Assembly: GCA_029891385.1 (NCBI GenBank)
Contig: CM057231.1
Coordinates: 23,777,300-23,841,299 of the forward strand
Direction of reading: 5' to 3'
Source of the DNA: Erythroxylum novogranatense
Lineage: Eukaryota > Streptophyta > Magnoliopsida > Malpighiales > Erythroxylaceae
Length of the DNA stretch: 64,000 nt
Both the position numbers and the translations under genes were made by a program. Below, one piece after another: positions 1 through 11,718 of the stretch; positions within the stretch are counted from its first letter, which is position 1, and every line of letters begins with the position of its first letter. The notes under the pieces were generated by a model that saw only the letters and a program-made list of their open reading frames with translations, ran no database searches and was not told the origin of the DNA.

Positions 1-459
1 AAAATTTTGCATTTTGGAAGTCTTTTTAGTTCTTAATTCCCAATTCGATGGTGTATATTTTCATAAGAGAAAAGAAGCTTAGGTACCCAAAGTCTGAATG
101 GAAAAACATATACCAATATGCTTCCATCAAGCAAATTGTTAATTACCATAAAAACAAGACATTCATACCCATAACTACATAACATTGGTATTCAAATACT
201 CAACCATAAGTATATATATCATCTACCTTTTCATGATGAACAACATCGTCAACCCATTTTATTATTCCTATTTTGTAGGAAATGAAAAAAATCATCTCTT
301 TAACTTTAATTCTTACTTCAATGTTTTATTAATTATAATATTTAAGTTTTTCATGCATTATGACCTTTTAATATGATTTATGGTAGGTAATATGAAATAT
401 TATTTAATATAAATAATAAAATAAAATAATTTGATTATTAAATAAATTTCAAAAGAAAG
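1..459. other. AT-rich flank, no gene seen
   Basis: This stretch is very AT-rich and holds only short chance open frames. I see no domain, RNA gene or repeat boundary until the LTR of element A begins at 460. The last five bases (GAAAG, 455-459) are the left copy of the near-perfect TSD of element A. Confidence 0.5.
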
Positions 460-615
460 TGTAAAAAAATTTATGGATCGATTTGTTTTCGTCGTACCTA
501 TATCTATGATAGTTTTGTAAGGATCAATTCCCTCTCTTCTTTTGCTTCTTTGATTTGTTTCTTCAACGGTTCAGAAACAACTTTGATAATTTTCTATGAG
601 ATATCTTACTACCAA
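460..615 (-). repeat. 3' LTR of element A, outer half
   Basis: These 156 bp match 9434-9589. The homology stops abruptly after 'ttactaccaa' at 615, where foreign DNA beginning TGTTGGGCAC starts. The remaining half resumes at 4351. Confidence 0.85.
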
Positions 616-890
616 TGTTGGGCACCGTTTCTGGAACACAACTTTTAAATGGAATCATATGATGTAAGCGTACTCCAATGAAGCCTCCTTAACCATTGTT
701 GATTTCTTTTCCTTCTTGTTCTAATACCGAAACAATGTTGGGCACTGTTTCCAGAACCCAACTCTTAAATGGAACCGTATGATGTGAGCGTACTCCAATG
801 AAGTCTCCTTAACCATTATCGATTTCTTTTCCTTCTTACTTTGATACCATAACTGTTGGGCACCATTTCCAAAGCCCAACTATCGAACCG
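616..890. repeat. About 2.3 tandem units of 120 bp
   Basis: The string TGTTGGGCAC recurs at 616, 736 and 854, giving periods of 120 and 118 bp. The units share blocks such as 'gcgtactccaatgaag' and 'gatttcttttccttctt'. Read on the minus strand, each unit boundary has an LTR-like end (CCCAACA) followed by a degenerate tRNA-Met primer site. Confidence 0.8.
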
Positions 891-3800
891 AAGTCAAAAA
901 CATAAGAGGGTTTCTAAATTCTTTAACCCTCAACAACACAGTCCTCATTCTCATAACATCTCAAGCCACAAAGGCGAACCCACCCCAACAAATCACAAGA
1001 ATTACAATTTACTTCTTCAAAATGGTATCTCTTAGTCTCTAGTTTATGTAGAAACAAGAACCACCTCATTCGGAGCTCTATAACTCAAGATATACTTAAA
1101 AATCCAAAGTATGTTCATAGCCCAATAATGCTCTCCTAACCAACCCCTCACTTCCTTTCCATAGAAATTTTTTAATTTAACACCAAAGGCTATCAATTAT
1201 TTTGTGAAGGTATAAAAATGTGTTAGGAATCTATCGCCTTAAGAATCACCTCAATCGGAGGTCAGTTGAAGAAGATATGGCCAATCGAATCCAACATATT
1301 CATGACCTCACTCAACTTGAACATGCCTTGGCGTGAGTGCCATAACTCTCCCTAAAAGTGTCATATTGATTTCGTTTTTGCATGATTGGAAAGAATACAT
1401 CTAGGGGTACAACTTTAGTGCAGACACAAAATTAAAATTCTGACGTTAAGAGGGTCAAAACACATGGACCGTGTGATCCAACACGGTCAGGTCGTGTAAC
1501 TTTCTGTTGGAATAGTGTTCCTGCGCTGGAAAAACACGGACTGTGTAATTTCACAAGGGTAGACCGTGTAACCTTCGGGTGACACTAATTTTCAACTCTC
1601 CAAGACCCCTCCAAAGGATCCTAAACCCATCCTAGCATCCCCTTTACTCATAATCTTGCCAAATTCAACTTTTTCTAGTCCAATATCACTTCATAAACTC
1701 TTATGGTTCGAGAATTTTGTCTCCTACGACATCCTAGCTTGTAATGATCATAACTTGCAATTCTGATATCGAAAAATTGTATACATTATAGCGTTGGAAA
1801 GCCATAAATATGAACTAAAACTTTTATGAAGGTACCTTTGGCTAATTCTACATATACCGATATATTTTTTATGGGAAGTCAGAACATACAATTTGCCCTT
1901 CTGAAAAACTTTGGAATTTTACACTATACAAACTTGGATTATCCCGAACGTAACCATTCAACTACCAATGGGAATTATTCAACTCTCAACCTCAATTCAT
2001 ATGACCCTTCATATTCAACAACATTTCATGCTTCATAACATTCCTATCTTTCCTTTCCATAATATCTCACTTATGTATATAACAATGGCTTATATTCAAA
2101 GTTCATCAACTCAAGTGATGACTTCTTCAAATACATCTAATTCTAACTCAACCGTACACAAATTTGTATTTTGAAATCCATACACATATCCATATTTCAT
2201 TTACATCAGAAATTAAGAGTTTACAAAACTTTAATGGCATTCCAAGCCACATTATATCATCAATCTCAAAATCTAAAATACAACCAAAGATACAAAATCT
2301 CATAATTCTCAACATATGTCTAATGTCTCATTTTTGCACCAATCCAACTTAAAATACAAAACATGTATAATCAAACGAATGCCTTCACTTTCTTTCACCC
2401 AATCTCTTTCTCATCACCTGGAGATGGGAATGAAAGGGGGTGAGCTTACAGCTCGTGGGTAACACGTTTATAACCAAGAAATAAGCAAAAACCATTGAAA
2501 TAGTTATTTCCATTGTAAAACTCACTTTGAAATCCATGTAACACATATTTCCCAAATTGACAACTTATCAAGCAAATTCATAAACTTCATAAATCATGAT
2601 TCAATGCATCAAAACACATTTGATGAGATTTTTGCTTCAAAGCATACTACTCAATTTCATCATATCTTAACACATCAAAATGCAAATGCACACATAATTT
2701 GGCTCGAGGTTTCTGTGAACAAAACAAAGAAACCGAAGTTTATTACGTGAACGAAACGAGTCCACTTTCGGATCTCATAGGCCACAAGCGGGCAGCCGGG
2801 AGAAGGCTTAACGTCGACGTGCACATGACTAAGAAATGGTTCCTCTCTTGCCCAAACCCAATCAAATAATCATTCACAATCTCATATGCTCATGCTTTTT
2901 CTTTATACAAAATCCCATGACTTAATTCAATGGCATAACATGATCATATACAATTCAATTGTTTTATCGCAAAGTCATACATCACAACATGTAGCAATTT
3001 ATCAAAATCAATCAAAAACAATAAAGCAACATTTAATTGAAATCATTTTATTCTCTTGGTTCAAAAGCAAACATTAGTGGCTCATTACTCAAATTATAAA
3101 CATGAAACCCACCATATTTCCTTGCTCAATACTTGTTCAAAATGCATCTACTCCCCTTGCTCCTCTTCTCTCTCTCTCTTAATTTTCTTCACAAAGCCAA
3201 AATTCCCAAATCACAATGGATTTAAATTGGGCAATCCATAATACATAATCACAAAATTGATCTTAGAAAGCTTAAACCCATACATTTCTTATGCTATCTA
3301 AACCAAAACCTTTTCCAAAAATCCAACAAATTAAACATACTCTTACCTTGATTCTTCATCAAATGAGGAGTTTCTTAGCTTGAAACGAAGATCTCATCCT
3401 CCTCTACCCTTTTCCCTTCTTGAGCAACTTCAAAATACCTCTTGACACTTAGAAAAATCAAGACCTAACTTTTGTTTCTTCTTTCTTCTTTCTCTCCTCT
3501 CTCCACCGAACCCTCACTCTTTCTCTCTTAATTTTGGTTCTTCTCCTTCTAATTTTCGTGCTCCCCTCTTCCTAAAAGAACAAGACCACCTTTTATTTAC
3601 AAGTTTGCCATTAATGAGTGAGCAATGACCTATTTGCCCCTCCTTCAAAGCCTTATAACCTTAATGCTTAAGTGTTCTTCCCAAAATGCCCTCATACATG
3701 CATGCTCTTTCCACTTAATTCAACCAAACCATACTTTAAAATCCAACCAACATTAACACAATAATTAACTCCAAAGAAAATAATTAATCTAACAAAATCT

Positions 3801-4350
3801 CAAGATTATTAAAATCATGCTTAACTCCTTCAAAAATCAATACCTTTTTGCTAATCATGCAATTGAAGGAATTTGATAGCACTTCCTTCTAGAAAATATG
3901 TTCCTCATTGTCTCAATTTTCCAATGACACTAAAATCATTTAATTCGGTTCAGTACTTTGAAAGTTATACACCAAACATTTTCGAATTGTTCTTATACAA
4001 TAATAATATTCTATGCTCAATTTCCATCCAAAAATTGACTTTCTTAGGGACCGAATTAGAACTTGATTTCATCATATAATTTGTAGCCTTATCTCTCTAA
4101 TTTAATCCGAATTAAGAATCGTCTCATTTGGATAACTAGAGGAAAAGTTATGGTTAAAACACCAAAGCATACTCAATGAACATATACATTTTCCAGCTTT
4201 TAACTTCCAACATATCATATATACCCCATCTTGTACCTAAACCATTTTTGCCATTTTATTTCAAATTCAAAAGTTTTCCTTTTCTCTACACATGAATAAT
4301 CGCCAACAATCTCTCATTTAATAGAAAGGTTCGGGTTCCAATAACTAACC
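616..4350 (-). mobile_element. 3.7-kb insert in LTR of A; chromovirus-like long LTR
   Basis: This block separates the two halves of the 3' LTR of A. It has no long coding frame. From 854 to 4308 it can be read on the minus strand as one long LTR-like unit starting TGTTGGCGATT and ending GGTGCCCAACA, an inverted TGTTGG/CCAACA pair. A PBS-like string (TGGTATCAAAG) follows the end, and a purine-rich AATGAGAGAT precedes the start. It also holds the CACGG...CCGTG-type strings at about 1465-1580 and a 'gggtgagcttacagctcgtg' string near 2439, which I associate with the long LTRs of Tekay/Del gypsy elements. That family call is from memory of the family style, not a search. No clean TSD is visible at the edges. 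Confidence 0.45.
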
Positions 4351-4494
4351 ATCATGTTGAGTTTTTAAAAGAGAGAGGGATAGAGTCATGGACCCATTTG
4401 AGATCAAGGCTTTAAGACCCAATAACCATTATCTTAGGCTCTGTTCATTGGACTCAAATCTATAAGTGACATGGGCCATTAAATTAATTTAACA
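4351..4494 (-). repeat. 3' LTR of element A, inner half
   Basis: It matches 9592-9733, including 'gacccatttgagatcaag' and 'gacatgggccattaaattaa', and ends TTAACA. On the minus strand the LTR therefore begins TGTTAAATTAA. The adjoining bases 4495-4508 read AAGTGGGAGAT on the minus strand, a typical copia polypurine tract. Confidence 0.85.
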
Positions 4495-4831
4495 ATCTCC
4501 CACTTGGCCTAGGTTACGACTTGGTGATTCAACAATAAAACTTTAAGTGCACACAATACATGGAATCAATCAAGTCATCCTTAATTAAATTAAAACGATA
4601 GGATCATGGCAGTCACAAGTTATACAATATGATTCCTTCCATGTATCACATATTTAACTCAACTCATAAAACTTTAAGTGGGTAATTTTGTAATTTTTAT
4701 CTCATAAAAGATAATTATTGTATATAACATAAAATAGATAAGAACTGAGCAAAAATATGACTATAATTGAATTCACAAGTGCCATAACAATTTGAACAAA
4801 ACAATTATATGTATATATACATGTCAAAACG

Positions 4832-5371
4832 TTATGCTAACAAGGACTTATCTATAATGCCCATCCATTCTATATAACCAATAAATGTTTTGGGCGGTAA
4901 GCCTTTAGTTAACGGATCTGCTATTATGAGATTAGTACTAATATACTCAATTATCACTTTATGTTTGTGCACTTCTTCTTTTACAGACAAATACTTCAAA
5001 TCCATGTGTTTCACAACCTTTGAATACTTGTCATTCTTAGAGAAGAAAATAGCTGTAGAACTATCACAATAAATTCTTAACGGTCTATTAATAATGTCAA
5101 CAATGCCCAGACCTAAGATAAAGTTTTCCAATCACAGTCCATGAACCATGACCTCAAAACACACCACAAATTCAGCCTCTATAGTGGAAGTAGCAATGAC
5201 GGACTGTTTTTCACTTTTCCTCGAAACTGCTCTTCCAGCTAATAGGAACATATAATCGAATGTAGATTTTCATGAGTCTACACATTTGGCATAGTCTGAA
5301 TCGGAGTAACCTATCACTTCGAGATAGGTTGATTTTCTATATGTGAACATATAGTCCTTTGTGCCTTGAAG
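4832..5371 (-). pseudogene. Element A RNase H remnant
   Basis: On the minus strand the translation begins with a GTKDYMFTYRK-type start near 5367, then has YSDSDYAKC (around 5290), STIEAEF (around 5180), an IYCDSSTAIFFSK block and ends with ADPLTKGLPP near 4890. These are the standard landmarks of a Ty1/copia RNase H domain, including the acidic residues of YSDSD, the glutamate of IEAE and the aspartate of YCDS. In-frame stops interrupt it after the first third and before the last 99 codons. Upstream of 5371 the homology ends suddenly at unrelated DNA, so the RT that should precede it is lost. Confidence 0.8.
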
Positions 5372-6808
5372 CTAGCTTTTAGAACCAAAGCTTTAGATGC
5401 ATTTTAGAACAACAGTTACTTTTCATGTAACCTTTCCTTTTATTTTTGACTTTTGATAATTTTGTTTTGTAAGGGCTAAAATTTCCTCTAAAGCTATGTA
5501 AGAACTTATTTTATGTTGTAAATGAAACAAATTTGGGTTTTATTGTATTTTGTTTTTGTTTAAATAAAAATGTGATGTTGTTTGAAAAGGACAAGAAGAG
5601 TAGCATTGTGGTTGCTATGTTTGGAGGTGAATATTGAACTGATGGGGTTTGTAATGGCTTTATTAGCCTTCTTGAGAATTATGGAGGATTTGCATAGCTT
5701 TGAAATGAGTTATTGTGTACTGTATTTGGATTTGGGAGTTGAAGGATGTGGATATTGAAGTGTGATGCAGGTGCTGGAAAATTGGTTGATGTTTTAAAGA
5801 TATGGATTGTTGAAGTTTGGGGGGGTGCTGTCAAAATGAAATCAGTGGGTAGAAACTTTGAGTGAAGTTTTGTCCCTCATAGAGTTAGAATTTGACCAAA
5901 AGGTCTTCTTGAAGATTGTAGTTTAGGTTTTGATCTTTACATTGATATATAACATGTCATTTTTGGGCTTAGGAGTAGGAAGTTATAAGGTTTAGAAAAA
6001 TGTTGTTACTGTTTGTAATGTCTTTTTCCAGGCAGTAACTTTGAGGTGGTTTTTAACTCCTTTAAAGCTCAAATTGATTTTTGCATCCTTCATGAAAGTT
6101 GTAGAGTTTGTTTTAGCTTTTTATTGATACTAAATTTTCAAATTTTGGAATTCTGTGTGAAAAGTTATGAATTTTTGAAGTTCGGATGTACGTTGGAGTG
6201 ACCCAATGTCATGAAGGCCAGGTCAAGACTCTCGTCAGCCATGAGGCGATCATGATCTTGACGCAAGAAATAAACTTTTTTTATTTTTTTATTTAATTTA
6301 TTTTCTGATTTTCTATTTTTTTCAAGTCCAACCTCCTTCCACTCTTTTGCTTATAACTCTTTCATTTGACCTCCGATTTACTCGATTTTTGAAGCATTGG
6401 TTTTCTAAGAATATTTCCTACCTCTACATAAAAATCTAGAGCTTTTCTATTAATTAGAAATTTATGGATTAAATCAAAGTGAGACAATCGGATGGAAATG
6501 TTTGATCGTGTTTTCGTATTTTGGTGATATCTCGATCTATAGAGATCCGATTTAGGTGATTTTTGGTTTTGAATAAACTAGAGGCATGGAATTTTTTTTT
6601 ATCTTAGAAATCATATTTCAATTTGGGCCCTAAGACTTTTAAATTTTAGGAGGAAATTTGGGTGTAATATTCAAGATCTATTCGGATGTGAGTGAAATGA
6701 GTTCGTTTTTTAGGTTTGACGTGGTGTTGGCACACCAACCTTGTGGGATGCACGTCTAGATGTCACGTAAGATGTCGGCATGTGACTCACTAGGACGGGG
6801 TTCCAACA
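5372..6808. other. Foreign DNA replacing RT of element A
   Basis: About 1.4 kb without coding potential lies exactly where copia RT and the integrase C-terminus should be. Its style (an exact 'ggtgttggcacacc' palindrome-like string at about 6724, phrases such as 'taactctttcatttgacctccgattta') resembles the interior of a long gypsy LTR read on the plus strand. I see no clean TG/CA ends or TSD, so it may be an LTR fragment that came in with a deletion. Confidence 0.4.
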
Positions 6809-7247
6809 TTTTGCTTTTCAACTATACCATTTTGTTGTAGTGTACCAGGCATTGTGTACGCACGTATGCCTCGACTTACAAGAAATTTTGCAAATCTACT
6901 TAGACATTGTTTACTTTCATCAAATTTTGATGAATATTCACCACCTCTATCAGCCCTCACTAGCTTTACTTTTCTATCTAACTATCTTTCTATCTCATTA
7001 ATGAACACCTCTAGGACGTCCACAAATTAAGACTTCTCATATAGATATAACCATATCGTGAGAAGTCATCAATAAAGGTAATGAAATATTTTTCGTCGCC
7101 CCAAAAAGGAATGTTGAAAGGACCACAGATGTCAGTATATATTAATTTAAGTAATTTTCTACTTGTTGTGGTTGGATTCCTTAATATATGTTTGATTTGT
7201 TTACCTTTAATGCAATCCACACATATATCCCAGTCAACAAAATCCAA
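6809..7247 (-). pseudogene. Element A integrase remnant
   Basis: The minus strand encodes CVDCIKGKQIKH, the end of the pre-integrase zinc region, and then an ICGPF...FITFIDDFSRYGYIY block with the first catalytic aspartate of a copia integrase. Further on, from about 6960 to 6809, broken frames still show RADRGGEYSSKFDE, with the second aspartate, and a degraded PGT.QQNG...EKQN near the third catalytic residue. The homology then stops at the border with the foreign block. Stops and frameshifts make it non-functional. Confidence 0.75.
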
Positions 7248-7459
7248 CTAAGGTCAGATTTCATTTTTCACTAACCTCTATACCCTTTACTTAGATATAT
7301 AACCTAATATTTTATGCCACACAAAGCAAAACATCCCTTATGTGCACAACGTTTATTTTCTATAATATGGTCAATATAAAATAGAGATTCAACAAAATCA
7401 ACATCAAGATTGAAATGATATAAACAATCAATTAAAACACCAGAAACATTTCTTTTAAG

Positions 7460-8236
7460 GCAATCCTTCTTAAAGTGACCAGGCTTTTTGCAGAAGTGGC
7501 ACCTCTTATCTTTATGGATTCGACCCTTATTAACTTTGCTGAGAACTTCGTCCTTATCTTTGCCTTTCTTTCTTGGTTTGGTCTTATTGCTACTAGCTCC
7601 TTAATGAAACGTGAGATGAATGGAGTGTTCCTTCATTTTCTTCAATCTCCCTTGCTTCTGAACCAACATAACCTTAATTTCTTGAAGGTTCTATTTTTCC
7701 TTAATGGTGTTATAATTCACCTAGAAGTGGCCTAACTCAAGAGGAAGTAAGTTGATAATGAACTGTACTAGGAAAGACTCGCTTACATCCATACCTATGG
7801 ATTTCAGCTTTACAGCTAGATTTGACATGTTTTACATGATCATAAATAGGCTGTGACCAATTAAAATTTTTGGTCGTCAGCTCACTCTTTAAAGTCCCTA
7901 CGACGGATTTACCAGTTATATCATATTGGGAGTATTCTTTAAGCTTCAACATGAACTCCTTTGCATTGTTCATTTTAGGCATTGACAGCTTTACATTTTC
8001 TACGATCATCATTAGCATCAAAAGCAAGCTCAGCCTGTTAGAATGTAATAAGACTTGTCAGCTTTAGAATTAATCTCAGTTATAGCTGCAGACCTTGCGT
8101 CTAAAACTATGGCCAAATCCAAATCCATTACACCTAGTTGGAATTGGATTTGTTTGGACCAATCAGCATAATTCGTACCATTGAACTTGATCAGACCATT
8201 TCCTAAACCAAACAAATTAGTAGATACTGCAAACAC
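7460..8236 (-). pseudogene. Element A gag remnant with CCHC knuckle
   Basis: The minus strand first shows KFNGTNYADWSKQIQFQLG (about 8170), the typical start of a copia gag (UBN2-type) domain. In another frame it then shows VVGTLKSELTTKNFNWSQP and related gag helices down to about 7740. At 7501-7460 a zinc knuckle CHFCKKPGHFKKDC has perfect C-X2-C-X4-H-X4-C spacing. At least one frameshift near 8030 and further breaks before the knuckle separate these parts. Gag would form the virus-like particle and bind element RNA; this copy cannot make a full protein. Confidence 0.75.
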
Positions 8237-9416
8237 AACATATAGCTCACATATTAATGCTTTGAGTAAACCTAAATAGATTCAAACTAACTAATACAAT
8301 TTGATTATGCATTTAAATTCTCCTTTGGGTGAAATTTAACTACATAGATGTAACCTATTATGATGCAAATATAGTTCACTATAATGGACAATCAATCATA
8401 TTCTAGTTAACATTTATGTTATATTTAGATATACAATCATATTAATCAAATATGTTAATAAAGTCCCTTTAATGTGATTAATTATAAGCAATGGTCCACC
8501 TTTGGGTGACCTCCTAGTGTTATAATTAATAATCTTACTTGTTTAGTTCAACCTTCATGTCATTTTAGCATCATATCATAATGAACAATTGAAACAATCA
8601 CAATTAAATGATTAATATTTTCAAGCTAGGCCACTTTGGTAACTAGCAAGCTTTCCATGCAATAAACTTTTAATTGGACAATTATCATACATGACAAATT
8701 TTAATTTAATTAGTTCGGTCACTTTGGTGACTATCAAATGATTCTAAATTACTATAATGTCATGCAGCAGACATAATATATCATAAAATTATATTATGCC
8801 TAGCAAACATAAGTGCAACTTTTACGCATTGAAAACTTAATTAACTAATTGACTACTTCATTAATTAAATTAAATTATCAATTAATTAATGAATTATAAG
8901 TTATGACCCAAAAGAAAATACCTTAAGTAGGATCAATATTTAAACCCATAATATATATATATATATATATATATACCTACCGCTTGTGCCTTTTTTCATG
9001 TGAGGCGAGTGTATTGCACGCACCTCATCTTCCTCAGCGTTGTTGCACGTTAGTTTCTTCTGCTTACTTTACTTTTTTTTTCTCACATCTTCTTTCTTTC
9101 ATGGATTCTTCTTGCAATTTTTTAGAATCCTCTCTTGGCTTAAGTTAGCAATAATCACATCCACCATTTATGTATTTGGTGGTCAACCAACGAAACAAAC
9201 CTATGGATTTTCTTACTCTAAACCAACCCTCTATATTTTATTTCAGTCCATCTATAGATTTTTGGTTTCGGTTAAGCATTGAGAATGGGGTTCAAGTCCT
9301 TAGAACACTAATTCTATTTACATCTGAAAATCAACAAGAAATTGTTATCTGTGCTTCCATGTTTGTTTCGTATACGAAGAAAATAATGCCAAGAAAAATA
9401 TAGAATAATGCAACAA
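8237..9416. other. Leader region of element A
   Basis: The stretch between the primer site and gag holds no supported gene. It contains an AT dinucleotide microsatellite at about 8951-8975. Open frames at 9040-9403 are short and have no recognisable domain. Confidence 0.5.
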
Positions 9417-9431
9417 CTTGCTCTGATACCA
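9417..9431 (-). other. Primer binding site of element A (tRNA-Met)
   Basis: On the minus strand this reads TGGTATCAGAGCAAG, complementary to the 3' end of plant initiator tRNA-Met. It sits two bases inside the 5' LTR, as expected for reverse transcription priming. Confidence 0.9.
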
Positions 9432-9433
9432 AT

Positions 9434-9733
9434 TGTAAGACAATTTATGGATCAATTTATTTTCGTCATACCTATATCCATAATAGTTTTGTAAGGATTG
9501 ATTCCCTCTCTTCTTTTGCTTCTTTGATTTATTTCTTCAATGGTTCATAAACAACTTTGATAATTTTCTAAGAGACATCTTACAACCAACGATCATGTTG
9601 AGTTTATAAAAAAGAAGGAAAGGGTCTTGGACCCATTTGAGATCAAGCCTTTAAGACCCAATAACCACTATCTTGGGCTCTGTTCATTGGACTCAAATCT
9701 ATAAGTGACATGGGCCATTAAATTAATCTAACA
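9434..9733 (-). repeat. 5' LTR of element A (300 bp)
   Basis: On the minus strand it begins TGTTAGATTA and ends CTTACA, directly followed by two bases and the primer site. It aligns along its full length with the two pieces 460-615 and 4351-4494. Confidence 0.85.
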
Positions 9734-11277
9734 TAAAGTAGCCAATTATAAAAGGATAACTTTTTCCCCTATATTAAGAGATTATAATAAATCTATAAGT
9801 GCATGATTAAATTCAGTATATATTTGTGTATAAGTATAGTAATATGAGTATTGGAAATTAACTTATCATATAAAATTTTAATTAATGATTATATATTTTA
9901 TTAATTTTAATGATCCTAGTAATTTACCATAAATCTTATTAATAAATTAATTCCAATTCAATTTGATTTTTCATATATATTATTTTCATAGAATCCAATC
10001 AATTCCACATTTTTTCCTTAACAAAGGTATTGGCATACTAATTTGGCTAATTTTTGGTACTTTCTTTAAAGTTAATTTGTTGTTGCATTTTAGGTGCTTA
10101 TAAAAAAAGGACATAATATATAAACTAATCAATGAAGTTTTCATAAAATTTAAATAAGAACTTTTTCAGCTTAAAATTTTAAATTTTTATTTGTTAACAT
10201 AAATATTAATAATAAATACTTCAAAATATTTTCTACTATTAAGATATGTGTTAAGCTATCTTATTAATTAAATTTAGAAATTATTTGTAATTGGACAAAG
10301 ATGGACATCTTTGAATTTTTACTATGCTAAGTTATCTATCTTATGAGGGACTCTTATGTGATGATTAAAACCTAATGAGGATAAGATTTAATTAGAATCA
10401 AATCACCATATCTTGACTAATATAAGATGTAGCAGTGATTTTTGAACCCTTATTTGATAGCTTTGGGGATAATGGCTATCTAAGGTAGTTGAATTTTTGG
10501 AGATTTCATTGAATATTTTGCAACTGCATTCTTGCTATATTTTACATGATTTTTGGGGTTGTATTGTTGTCGGCTTTGGGTTAAAAATCGACAGGCATAT
10601 TGTGACTTGGTAGCTGCAATTTTTGGGGTATCTTGGACTATCTTTTGTAGTTGATTTCACAAGGATATCATCTACATCTGGCAACTGCATTTTTCCTTTG
10701 GGTTGAGCTATTTTTTGGGTTGTCTTTATTGTTGTTTGGCGAAAATCTCCGGCGGTTTTCATGTATTTTGCAGCTTCATTGTTTGTAATGTTTTGGTAAA
10801 GAAATGTTTATTTACATCAACTTTTTTGGTAGACAACTTCCTAATCTTTCATTGATGAAGTCACTTTCTTAAGAGAGTTGTTTTCTTATCTCAAGTGTTT
10901 TTTTAATCTGTGTCCTTAAAGTTTAATTCACTTTAGTTGCTTGATTCTTATTTTCATTATCGAGAAAATCTTCTGTTAAGGTTAGCAAGAGGTGGTCATG
11001 TTATTGGATGTGATTTATTTTTACAAGATGTGAGGATGAAAGATAGTGTCAAAAGTTGGGTGAGTCAGCTCAGTAAAGTCTTATATAAAACTATTATTAT
11101 ATTTTGGTGAAAGTGATTAAGCTAGAGAAAAATTTCGTAGACGTAGGTAAGGTGTGCGTTAACAAATTTCAGATATTGATTTGTTTATTTTACTTTTAAT
11201 TTTTTGTTTTCGTTTGTGTCAAAAAATTTACAATTGTTGACTTAGTTGTTTTACATCAAATAATCACATATATAGTT
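9734..11277. other. Intergenic AT-rich spacer
   Basis: No gene, LTR or RNA is visible between elements A and B. A 75-codon minus-strand frame at 10535-10762 has no recognisable domain. The first five bases (TAAAG) are the right TSD copy of A. Confidence 0.5.
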
Positions 11278-11701
11278 TGGTTCAACCTGGTTCTGTCGAG
11301 GTTGCACATTGCCGTTTGGATCCATAGAGTTGGTTGCTTCTCACGAGAGCTCCAGCTTGAAGGTTCCTGCAAAACAAAGAAGGCACGTCGGGGGTTATTT
11401 CCCGATAAGCCCCTCCGACGCTCAAGTTAGTCGTTTTGTGAGGGTAGGTTCGTTGTGAGCAGAGAAAACTAGGGTTATGATCACGTACCTCTATTATGGT
11501 AGAGTTATACCTTATATATGGAGCAGATGCTAGGTTTAAGTCTTTACGTATGCATGGGATACTTCCACCTGCGAATGGGCCACGGATGCGTGGACTGGGT
11601 CTGGCATAGCCGATAGGTATGAGACTGATCCTTGAAAGATGGACCGATTGGCCCACGGGTCGTTATGACTGGGTTCGGGCCCAGCACGACCGACTCGACC
11701 A
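11278..11701 (-). repeat. 3' LTR of element B (424 bp)
   Basis: It aligns from TGGTTCAACC to CGACTCGACCA with 32528-32951, with the same length. Near the inner end the match weakens to about three quarters, mostly by transitions. Frames seen within it are LTR sequence, not genes. Confidence 0.8.
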
Positions 11702-11703
11702 TA

Positions 11704-11718
11704 AGCCCCCTACTCCTC
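11704..11718 (-). other. Polypurine tract of element B
   Basis: On the minus strand it reads GAGGAGTAGGGGGCT, lying two bases before the start of the 3' LTR. This is the expected place and composition for the plus-strand primer. Confidence 0.7.

Larger units (their letters stand above)
460..9733 (-). mobile_element. Element A: decayed Ty1/copia retrotransposon
   Basis: A copia element reading right to left. The 5' LTR is 9434-9733, the primer site 9417-9431, then gag (8236 to 7460), part of integrase (7247 to about 6809), RNase H (5371 to 4832), a polypurine tract at about 4495-4508 and a 3' LTR. The 3' LTR is in two pieces, 460-615 and 4351-4494, which together make 300 bp, exactly the length of the 5' LTR. 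The flanks GAAAG (455-459) and TAAAG (9734-9738) differ at one base and look like the old TSD. Reverse transcriptase is absent and the reading frames are broken, so the element is dead. Order integrase before RT and RNase H, plus the RNase H motifs, identify copia rather than gypsy. Confidence 0.85.

Noticed and set aside
9040..9403. Two overlapping plus-strand frames of about 80 codons
   Set aside because: They lie in the leader of element A, have no domain and a biased hydrophobic composition from T-rich DNA.
9417..9431. tRNA gene fragment
   Set aside because: Only the 15-base primer site complementary to tRNA-Met is present, with no cloverleaf.
10535..10762. 75-codon minus-strand frame in the spacer
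   Set aside because: No recognisable domain or gene structure; probably chance.
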